Shown here one piece after another: positions 5,615-12,007 of a stretch of DNA of 12,007 bases. How positions within the stretch are numbered: position 1 is the first letter of the stretch; each line of letters begins with the position of its first letter. Under the pieces are notes generated by a model. The model searched no databases, was not told the origin of the DNA, and saw only the letters and a program-made list of their open reading frames with translations. The DNA is from Azonexus sp. (GTDB taxonomy: Bacteria; Pseudomonadota; Gammaproteobacteria; Burkholderiales; Rhodocyclaceae): the NCBI GenBank assembly GCA_030697085.1, contig JAUYQT010000528.1, forward strand, positions 1 to 12,007. The letters run 5' to 3'. A program made the translations under genes and the position numbers.

Positions 5615-6754
5615 TCAGAAAGATTCGTCAGCGCGCAAGAAGCGCCACTGCCCAATCGGCAGATCACCCAGTTTCACCTTGCCAATCCGCACCCGTTTCA
5701 AACCAATTACGGTCAGACCGACCGCCTCACACATCCGGCGAATCTGGCGTTTTTTGCCTTCGCGCAGGATGAAATGCAACTGGTCCTCATTCAACTGCTT
5801 GACCCAGGCTTGCTTAAGCGGCTTGCCGTCGAGCTCCAGACCAAACTGCAGCAAGCGCAAACCACCGGGAATCAACTGGCCGGAAACGCGAACCAGATAT
5901 TCCTTCTCCGCCTGGCTGTCTTCACCAATCAGCTTCTTGGCGACCCGACCATCCTGCGTCAGCACCAACAAACCGGTTGAATCGATATCGAGCCGCCCCG
6001 CTGGCGCCAGTCCGCGCAACATCCACGGCTTGAACTGCGGATTACCCGATTGGCGCAACTGGTTTTCTAGCGTAATCAGCGTCACCGCCGGGATATAACC
6101 TGGTTCCGGCTGGCCGGAAACGTAACCTACCGGCTTGTTAAGCAGAATCGTAACCTGCCGCTCCTGATCCTTGGTCGCTTCCTTGGAGATGGTAATTTCC
6201 GCATCCGGCTTGATCCGGCTACCCAGTTCAGAGATCCGCTCGCCATCAACAAACACCCAGCCGCGCTCAATCCAGAGATCCGCCTCGCGCCGCGAACACA
6301 TGGCACGTTCGGACATGACTTTGGAAAGGCGCACGCCCTCCGGCGTCGGACGGTTTTCTGCCCGTGCCTCGGTCGGCGCCGCAACCCGGCCAGCAACGTG
6401 TCCGACCGCCTTCGCCCAGGGCGATGCCGGCGCCGAACGCGAGCTTGCTGCGGTCGACGGCTTTTTATAGGGTTTTTCGTAGACTTTCTTCGGCGCAAAC
6501 TTGGCCGGCGCCACGGCTGAACGATTGACTCCCAAGGTCCCCGTCGGCCGCTCACGAACTTCAGCCACCGGCGGAACTGCTGACTTGATTTCGGCTTTGA
6601 TTTCAGTCTTGCGTGGCAGGTCGACCGCAGCCGGCTTCACCCTTGGCGCGGCAGCTGCCGGCGCCTCCGGCTGCCGCCATTTGGCCCACGGATCACCACC
6701 AGCCGCCTCGCTCGACAGCTTTTTCGGCTTCCTATCGTGACTGAAATCGCTCAT
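5615..6754 (-). CDS. rluF: 23S rRNA pseudouridine synthase, RsuA/RluF type, with N-terminal extension
   Basis: A 379-residue protein. An S4 RNA-binding domain spans about 141-185 ([18 protein letters not shown], then VFVDGE). The catalytic domain follows, with [17 protein letters not shown] (253-269) containing catalytic Asp256, EKEYLVRV (283-290) and [13 protein letters not shown] (334-346). The C-terminal [18 protein letters not shown] matches RluF (E. coli uridine 2604) better than RluB or RluE, but the exact site is inferred. Residues 1-140 are a Pro/Ala/Lys/Arg-rich, low-complexity extension with two PWAK motifs (DPWAKW 21-26, SPWAKA 111-116). E. coli RluF has only a few residues before its S4 domain. 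The start overlaps the stop of the upstream FKBP gene (ATGA), which supports this ATG and cotranscription. GTGA-like sequence upstream gives no strong independent ribosome site. Confidence 0.85.
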   Translation of the reverse strand: MSDFSHDRKPKKLSSEAAGGDPWAKWRQPEAPAAAAPRVKPAAVDLPRKTEIKAEIKSAVPPVAEVRERPTGTLGVNRSAVAPAKFAPKKVYEKPYKKPSTAASSRSAPASPWAKAVGHVAGRVAAPTEARAENRPTPEGVRLSKVMSERAMCSRREADLWIERGWVFVDGERISELGSRIKPDAEITISKEATKDQERQVTILLNKPVGYVSGQPEPGYIPAVTLITLENQLRQSGNPQFKPWMLRGLAPAGRLDIDSTGLLVLTQDGRVAKKLIGEDSQAEKEYLVRVSGQLIPGGLRLLQFGLELDGKPLKQAWVKQLNEDQLHFILREGKKRQIRRMCEAVGLTVIGLKRVRIGKVKLGDLPIGQWRFLRADESF

Positions 6755-7095
6755 TTCACGCCGAGCAGTTCGACCTCGAACACCAGCGTCGCATTCGGCG
6801 GAATTACGCCGCCCGCACCGCGCGCGCCATAGCCGAGTTCCGGCGGAATGGTCAGTTTGCGCGTACCGCCAATTTTCATGCCCTGCACGCCTTCATCCCA
6901 ACCGGAGATGACATGACGCTGGCCCAGCGGAAAATCGAAAGGATCATTACGATCCTTGCTCGAATCGAATTTGCTGCCGTTGGTCAGCCAGCCGGTGTAA
7001 TGAACAATAACGTGGTCACCGGATTTTGCCTCGGCGCCTTCGCCAACAACGGTATCTTCGTAGATCAGGCCGGAGGCCGTGGTAATTTCAGCCAT
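6751..7095 (-). CDS. FKBP-type peptidyl-prolyl cis-trans isomerase
   Basis: A 114-residue single-domain FKBP with no signal peptide, so cytoplasmic. It catalyses cis-trans isomerisation of Xaa-Pro bonds during folding. Residues equivalent to the FKBP12 pocket are all present with a constant offset of seven: Tyr33, Phe43, Asp44, Phe53, Val62, Ile63, Trp66, Tyr89 and Phe106. Key stretches are VHYTGWL (31-37), VISGWDEGV (62-70) and [19 protein letters not shown] (83-101). There is no insert-in-flap domain, unlike SlyD, so this is a minimal isomerase. GGAG precedes the ATG on the minus strand at good spacing (CTGGAGCTATTC then ATG). Its stop overlaps the start of the pseudouridine synthase gene. 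It is transcribed divergently from rplU across a 195-base region. Confidence 0.93.
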   Translation of the reverse strand: MAEITTASGLIYEDTVVGEGAEAKSGDHVIVHYTGWLTNGSKFDSSKDRNDPFDFPLGQRHVISGWDEGVQGMKIGGTRKLTIPPELGYGARGAGGVIPPNATLVFEVELLGVK

Positions 7096-7113
7096 GAATA
7101 GCTCCAGATTTGC

Positions 7114-7131
7114 TGAGTCGCTGCCGACTCA
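7114..7131 (-). other. Small perfect hairpin in the leader of the FKBP gene
   Basis: TGAGTCG (7114-7120), loop CTGC, CGACTCA (7125-7131) is a perfect 7-bp inverted repeat 19-36 bases upstream of the FKBP start. It could be a protein-binding palindrome or an mRNA leader hairpin. A shorter 5-bp repeat (TTGCT 7141-7145, AGCAA 7151-7155) lies behind it. The best minus-strand promoter candidate is weak: TTGTGG read from 7200-7195 and TACTAC read from 7177-7172, 17 bases apart. Confidence 0.4.
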
Positions 7132-7215
7132 CATCTCCCTTTGCTCTCGTAGCAAGGCATCAGGAAGACGAGTAGTAGAAAGGGCAAAAGTCTACCACAA
7201 GGACACCTCAAGGCT

Positions 7216-7243
7216 TTGACTTCGCACCAGTTTTCTGTATAAT
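7216..7243 (+). promoter_or_regulatory. Sigma70 promoter of rplU-rpmA
   Basis: TTGACT (7216-7221) and TATAAT (7238-7243) are separated by 16 bases: a perfect -10 and a five-of-six -35. Transcription should begin near 7250, giving a leader of about 40 bases before the rplU ATG. No structured leader of the r-protein autoregulation kind is obvious in that short space. The strength fits a ribosomal-protein operon. Confidence 0.9.
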
Positions 7244-7290
7244 GCGCGGTTCTTTGTAACACCCTTTGGTTTATTTTCGGAGTCCAACCC

Positions 7291-7602
7291 ATGTATGCGG
7301 TCATAAAAACCGGCGGTAAGCAGTATCGCGTTACCAACGGTCTAAAACTTAAAGTAGAACAGATACCGGCAGACGTTGGCGCAGAAGTCACTCTTGACCA
7401 GATCCTCATGTTGGGCGAAGGCGAGTCAGTACAGATCGGCGCCCCCTTCATCGCTGGCGCCACTGTTAAATGCACCGTGATTTCCCACGGTCGCCACGAC
7501 AAGGTCAAGATCTTCAAGATGCGTCGTCGTAAGCATTACCAAAAGCATCAAGGCCATCGTCAGAACTACACCGAACTGCGCATCGATTCGATCGCTGCCT
7601 AA
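7291..7602 (+). CDS. rplU: 50S ribosomal protein L21
   Basis: A 103-residue protein, the same length as E. coli L21. It starts [14 protein letters not shown] and ends with the L21 signature [19 protein letters not shown] (73-91) followed by [10 protein letters not shown]. It binds 23S rRNA in the large subunit. CGGAG (7278-7282) is the ribosome-binding site. It is the first gene behind the promoter at 7216-7243 and is cotranscribed with rpmA 16 bases downstream. Confidence 0.98.
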   Translation: MYAVIKTGGKQYRVTNGLKLKVEQIPADVGAEVTLDQILMLGEGESVQIGAPFIAGATVKCTVISHGRHDKVKIFKMRRRKHYQKHQGHRQNYTELRIDSIAA

Positions 7603-7618
7603 GTTAAGGAGCTAATAA

Positions 7619-7882
7619 ATGGCACACAAGAAAGCTGGCGGTAGTGTACGTAACGGCCGCGACTCACATTCCAAGCGCCTCGGCGTCAAACGCTACGGCG
7701 GTCAATTCGTTCTGGCTGGCAACATCATTGTTCGCCAACGCGGTACCGAATACCACCCGGGCGAAAACGTCGGTTGCGGCAAGGATCACACCTTGTTCGC
7801 ATTGAAAGACGGCACCGTCCTGTTCACCATCAAGGGTGAAAAGAAGCGTCGCACGGTGGTTATCGTTCCGGCTACCGAGTAA
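7619..7882 (+). CDS. rpmA: 50S ribosomal protein L27
   Basis: An 87-residue protein close to the family length. It has the canonical start [20 protein letters not shown] and the downstream [19 protein letters not shown] (35-53). The flexible N-terminus of L27 reaches towards the peptidyl-transferase centre. It begins AHKKAG directly after Met, the usual proteobacterial form with no cleaved leader as in Firmicutes. AAGGAG (7606-7611) is a near-perfect Shine-Dalgarno. The gene ends 20 bases before a strong terminator that separates it from obgE. Confidence 0.98.
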   Translation: MAHKKAGGSVRNGRDSHSKRLGVKRYGGQFVLAGNIIVRQRGTEYHPGENVGCGKDHTLFALKDGTVLFTIKGEKKRRTVVIVPATE

Positions 7883-7901
7883 ATTCGGCTTGGCGGAAAA
7901 C

Positions 7902-7931
7902 AAAAGCCCTATCCGCCGGATAGGGCTTTTT
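7902..7931 (+). terminator. Strong rho-independent terminator after rpmA
   Basis: AAAAGCCCTATCC (7902-7914), loop GCC, GGATAGGGCTTTT (7918-7930) is a perfect 13-bp stem ending in a T-run to 7931. The A-run on the left arm also makes it potentially active on the minus strand. It should uncouple the ribosomal-protein operon from obgE. Confidence 0.95.
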
Positions 7932-7939
7932 AATTTGTA

Positions 7940-7968
7940 GCCTCGTAAATAGCTAGCTGAAACGAGGC
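7940..7968. promoter_or_regulatory. Inverted repeat upstream of obgE, function unknown
   Basis: GCCTCGT (7940-7946) and ACGAGGC (7962-7968) form a perfect 7-bp stem, and the 15-base interval holds the 8-bp self-palindrome AGCTAGCT (7951-7958). No T-run follows. It lies between the rpmA terminator and obgE, where the obgE promoter should be. The only promoter-like element I can name is GATAAC (7989-7994) without a matching -35. An operator or a leader hairpin are both possible. Confidence 0.4.
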
Positions 7969-7973
7969 AGTAA

Positions 7974-9119
<1,146 letters not shown>

Positions 9120-9131
9120 TCACACCAAATG

Positions 9132-9181
9132 TTTTGCGTGCCGGAAAACTCACTTAGCGATTTCTCCGGCACTCAGCAAAA
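9132..9181. other. Long bulged hairpin between obgE and proB
   Basis: TTTTGC (9132-9137) plus GTGCCGGA (9138-9145) pair with TCCGGCAC (9165-9172) and, after a three-base bulge TCA, GCAAAA (9176-9181). This gives 14 potential base pairs around a 19-base loop, filling most of the 92-base gap. No T-run follows on either strand, so it is not a standard intrinsic terminator. It could be a processing site, an attenuating structure, or a protein-binding palindrome controlling proB. Confidence 0.5.
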
Positions 9182-9211
9182 TCGAAATCCTATTCTTGAA
9201 TATTGGTTGCA

Positions 9212-10327
9212 ATGACTCACCTCGCTAACGCCAAACGTCTCGTCGTAAAAGTCGGCTCCGCCCTCGTCACGAATAATGGCGCGGGGCTCGATCTCCCAGC
9301 AATCAATGATTGGGCGCGCCAAATCAGCGTACTACGGCGGCAAGGCAAGCAAGTCGTACTTGTCTCTTCTGGCGCTATCGCCTGCGGCATGCAGCGCCTA
9401 GGCTGGGTTAAGCGACCAAAGACAGTACATGAATTACAAGCTGCCGCCGCCGTTGGACAGATGGGCCTGGTTCAAGTCTATGAAGGCGCCTTCGCAAAGC
9501 ATGGCCTGCATACCGCACAAATTCTCCTCACCCACGATGATCTCGCTGATCGCAAGCGTTACCTCAACGCCCGCTCGACAATAACCACGTTACTTCAACT
9601 CGGCGTCATCCCGATCATCAACGAGAACGATACCGTCGTCACCGACGAGATCAAATTTGGCGACAACGATACTTTGGGCGCATTGGTGGCCAATCTGATT
9701 GAAGCCGATGCACTGATTATCCTCACCGACCAGATTGGCCTTTTCACCGCTGATCCACGCCAGAACCCAAATGCCACATTAATCCGCCAAGCGACAGCGG
9801 GTGATGAGTCTCTGGAAAAAATGGCGAGTGGCGCCGGCTCGTTGATCAGCAAAGGTGGCATGATCACCAAGGTCATCGCGGCCAAACGCGCCGCGCTGAG
9901 CGGGGCTCACACAGCAATAGCCAGTGGCCACGAAACCGACCCCATCATCCGTCTGGCCAATGGAGAGTCAGTTGGGACGCTACTAATTTCAACAACGCAA
10001 CGACTGGCTGCTCGCAAACAATGGCTAGCTGATCATCTACAACTAGCCGGACGTCTTTTCCTGGACGATGGCGCGGTCAAGGCTCTTAAATGCGGTAAAA
10101 GCCTCCTGCCAATTGGCGTAATTTCCGCTGAAGGTGAATTCGAACGTGGCGCTGCCGTGGCCTGTATCACGGCACAAGGTGATGAAGTGGCCCGCGGCCT
10201 GACGAATTACGGTAGCGGCGAAACTCGCCTGATTGCCCGAAAAACGTCGCTAGAAATCGAAAGCCTACTCGGCTATGTCGACGAACCTGAAATGATTCAT
10301 CGAGACAATCTGATCTTGACTGCTTAA
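9212..10327 (+). CDS. proB: Glutamate 5-kinase, first enzyme of proline synthesis
   Basis: A 371-residue enzyme that phosphorylates L-glutamate with ATP to gamma-glutamyl phosphate in the cytoplasm, the feedback-regulated step of proline synthesis. An amino-acid kinase domain covers about 8-255: [10 protein letters not shown] (11-20, Lys13), VSSGAIACG (51-59), NENDTV (137-142, Asp140), [14 protein letters not shown] (149-162), [13 protein letters not shown] (171-183) and KGGMITK (214-220, Lys220). A PUA domain occupies about 279-355, so it is the full two-domain form of E. coli (367 residues). I start at ATG 9212; an in-frame TTG at 9203 would add three residues but aligns worse. Neither start has a clear Shine-Dalgarno. 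The obgE-proB order is common in betaproteobacteria. Its transcript converges on htpG. Confidence 0.96.
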   Translation: MTHLANAKRLVVKVGSALVTNNGAGLDLPAINDWARQISVLRRQGKQVVLVSSGAIACGMQRLGWVKRPKTVHELQAAAAVGQMGLVQVYEGAFAKHGLHTAQILLTHDDLADRKRYLNARSTITTLLQLGVIPIINENDTVVTDEIKFGDNDTLGALVANLIEADALIILTDQIGLFTADPRQNPNATLIRQATAGDESLEKMASGAGSLISKGGMITKVIAAKRAALSGAHTAIASGHETDPIIRLANGESVGTLLISTTQRLAARKQWLADHLQLAGRLFLDDGAVKALKCGKSLLPIGVISAEGEFERGAAVACITAQGDEVARGLTNYGSGETRLIARKTSLEIESLLGYVDEPEMIHRDNLILTA

Positions 10328-10367
10328 CAGCCGACGCTGACCATCGGTTAAGGACAGATGGCCCGGA

Positions 10368-10433
10368 AAATCCTGGGGCTACCCAGAATTTCCCGTAAGC
10401 CATTGCCATTGACCAGCAGGCTCAACGTTTTTT
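10368..10433. terminator. Candidate terminator region between convergent proB and htpG
   Basis: AAAT-C-CTGGG (10368-10377), loop GCTA, CCCAG-A-ATTT (10382-10391) forms a nine-pair stem with one mismatch. On the minus strand it is followed by TTTTCC, a weak terminator shape for htpG. For proB, a poor stem (TTGA 10409-10412 with TCAA 10422-10425) precedes six T residues (10428-10433). Neither is a textbook terminator. The rest of the 109-base gap shows nothing else I can support. Confidence 0.35.
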
Positions 10434-10436
10434 CGC

Positions 10437-12007
10437 TTATTTAGCCGAAAGAGCCATCATCAAGTCGTTGATCCGTTTAACAAATCCAGCCGGATCATCG
10501 AGTTGACCGCCTTCAGCCAATAATGCCTGCTCGAACAGGAGCGCTGCCCAGTCATCAAAACGGCTTTCTTCGTATTTCAGCCGCATCACTGCCGGATGAT
10601 GCGGATTTATTTCAAGGATTGGCTTGGCGTTAGGCGTAGGCTGACCCGCAGCTTTCATCAAACGCGCCAGATTACCCGATGGATCATGCTCATCAGAAAC
10701 CAGGCAAGAGGGTGAATCGGTCAACCGGTAGGTAACTCGGACATCTTTAACCTTGTCGCCAAGCGACACCTTCACCTTTTCCAGCAACTCCTTGTATTCA
10801 TCCGCAGATTTTTCAGCCTCCTTCTTTTCTGCCTCATCTTCCAGAGCACCTAAATCAAGCCCCCCCTTGGCAACCGACTGCAACCCCTTGCCGCCAAATT
10901 CTGTCAGATGCCCAACCACCCATTCATCGACGCGGTCAGAGAGCAGCAGAACCTCAATACCCTTCTTGCGGAAAATTTCGAGATGCGGGCTATTTTTGGC
11001 GCCGTTAAATGTATCGGCCGTCACGAAATAAATCTTCTCCTGACCATCCTTCATGCGCCCCATATAGTCAGCCAGGGACACCGCTTGATCCGGCGTGTCA
11101 CTGTGAGTTGAAGCAAATCGAATCAGGCCGGCGATCTTCTCCTTATTGGCAAGGTCTTCGCCCACCCCTTCCTTGAGGACCGAACCAAAGGCGCTCCAGA
11201 ATGTGGAGTACTTCTCCTTATCGTTCTCGGCAATATCCTCAAGCATGGATAGTACCTTGCGCGTACAGCCGCTACGGATACCATCGATATCCTTGCTCTG
11301 CTGAAGAATTTCCCGCGAAACATTCAGGGGAAGATCACTGGAATCAACCACCCCGCGTACGAAACGCAGATAAAGCGGCATCAACTGTTCCGCATCATCC
11401 ATGATAAAAACACGACGTACATAGAGCTTGATGCCGTGCCGGGCATTACGATCCCAAAGATCAAATGGCGCGCGAGCTGGAATATAAAGCAACTGAGTGT
11501 ATTCCTGCTTACCCTCGACACGCGCATGCGTCCACGCCAACGGGTCTTCAAAATCGTGAGCAACGTGCTTATAGAACTCCTTGTACTGCTCCTCAGTGAT
11601 CTCAGACTTTGCACGCACCCACAATGCATTGGCCTGATTGACCGTTTCATCCTCCTCGGTCATCACCTGCTCGCCATCCTTCCAGTCTTCCTTTTTCATC
11701 ACAATGGGTAGCGTGATGTGATCGGAATACTTACGAATAATTGACTTCAGCTTCCAGCCGCCAAGAAATTCATCCTCACCTTCACGCAAATGCAGAATGA
11801 CGTCAGTACCGCGAGAGGCCTTTTCCACCATCTCAACGGTGTAATCGCCTTCACCAGCAGACTCCCAACTCACCGCCTGATTCGATTCAACGCCAGCCCG
11901 GCGAGAAACAACCGTCACCTTGTCAGCGATAATGAATGACGAGTAAAAACCAACGCCAAACTGCCCAATTAGATGAGCATCCTTAGCCTGATCCCCCGTC
12001 ATCGCGG
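10437..12007 (-). CDS. htpG: Hsp90-family chaperone HtpG, N-terminus outside the window
   Basis: A cytosolic ATP-dependent chaperone. The visible 522 codons run off the right edge in open frame, and roughly 100-120 N-terminal residues are missing by comparison with E. coli HtpG (624), including the first ATP-binding motifs. Numbering from the Met at 12002, the fragment begins in the ATPase domain with [13 protein letters not shown] (11-23) and [10 protein letters not shown] (63-72). The middle domain follows, with [13 protein letters not shown] (171-183), YVRRVFI (194-200) and [12 protein letters not shown] (224-235) containing the catalytic arginine loop. The C-terminal dimerisation domain ends MMALSAK without an MEEVD tail, as expected for bacteria. 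The Met at 12002 is internal and not a start. The gene converges on proB. Confidence 0.96.
   Translation of the reverse strand, partial: AMTGDQAKDAHLIGQFGVGFYSSFIIADKVTVVSRRAGVESNQAVSWESAGEGDYTVEMVEKASRGTDVILHLREGEDEFLGGWKLKSIIRKYSDHITLPIVMKKEDWKDGEQVMTEEDETVNQANALWVRAKSEITEEQYKEFYKHVAHDFEDPLAWTHARVEGKQEYTQLLYIPARAPFDLWDRNARHGIKLYVRRVFIMDDAEQLMPLYLRFVRGVVDSSDLPLNVSREILQQSKDIDGIRSGCTRKVLSMLEDIAENDKEKYSTFWSAFGSVLKEGVGEDLANKEKIAGLIRFASTHSDTPDQAVSLADYMGRMKDGQEKIYFVTADTFNGAKNSPHLEIFRKKGIEVLLLSDRVDEWVVGHLTEFGGKGLQSVAKGGLDLGALEDEAEKKEAEKSADEYKELLEKVKVSLGDKVKDVRVTYRLTDSPSCLVSDEHDPSGNLARLMKAAGQPTPNAKPILEINPHHPAVMRLKYEESRFDDWAALLFEQALLAEGGQLDDPAGFVKRINDLMMALSAK

Noticed and set aside
9203-9211. TTG start adding three residues to proB
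   Set aside because: ATG at 9212 gives a start matching the family (kinase strand after about eight residues), and the TTG has no better ribosome site.
10358-10444. A 28-codon + frame starting MARKILGLPRIS in the proB-htpG gap
   Set aside because: AAGGA lies only three bases from the ATG, the frame runs antisense into htpG, and it contains the hairpin region. Nothing supports a real peptide.
10437-12002. Reading htpG as a complete gene starting at the Met at 12002
   Set aside because: The frame is open to the window edge, and Hsp90 family members have about 100 more residues before GQFGVGFYS. This Met is internal.

Overview
The window reads as a betaproteobacterial chromosome. The evidence is the high-GC coding style, the block rplU-rpmA-obgE-proB, the RluF-type pseudouridine synthase, and two intergenic palindrome families that are common in Beta- and Gammaproteobacteria. 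The protein style is most like Rhodocyclales (Dechloromonas, Azonexus or Accumulibacter relatives), but that is an impression and no marker was computed. No CRISPR array, tRNA, rRNA, transposase or phage gene is visible. No stretch without a gene exceeds about 200 bases.

Left block (1-4936, all +): a four-gene transport operon of MacAB type. It encodes a HlyD/MacA-like periplasmic adaptor, a MacB/LolD-class ATPase and two tandem paralogous FtsX-fold permeases. ATPase and permease are separate proteins and the permease is probably a heterodimer, so the layout is LolCDE-like with an adaptor added. A palindromic repeat precedes the adaptor, and a different repeat family sits between the ATPase and the first permease. 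A PhaJ/MaoC-type (R)-enoyl-CoA hydratase follows after 48 bases and ends at a clear intrinsic terminator (4952-4975).

Middle block: a compact type II toxin-antitoxin pair (5023-5605, +) made of a ribbon-helix-helix antitoxin and a ParE/RelE-fold toxin. A perfect 8-bp inverted repeat just upstream looks like its autoregulatory operator. Facing it is a minus-strand pair, an FKBP peptidyl-prolyl isomerase followed by an RluF-like 23S rRNA pseudouridine synthase. The two overlap by four bases (ATGA), and the synthase carries a long low-complexity N-terminal extension.

Right block: core translation and growth genes on +. A near-consensus sigma70 promoter (7216-7243) drives rplU and rpmA, which end at a strong terminator (7902-7931). 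Then come obgE (ribosome-associated GTPase) and proB (glutamate 5-kinase), each preceded by an unexplained inverted repeat. Convergent to proB is htpG (Hsp90) on -, which runs off the right edge and lacks its N-terminal part.

I did not find a clear case for an entirely new system. The observations most worth checking are the cysteine pair placed symmetrically across the adaptor hairpin, a repeat-derived 46-codon frame that could couple ATPase to permease translation, the toxin-antitoxin operator, the RluF extension, and the large hairpin between obgE and proB.
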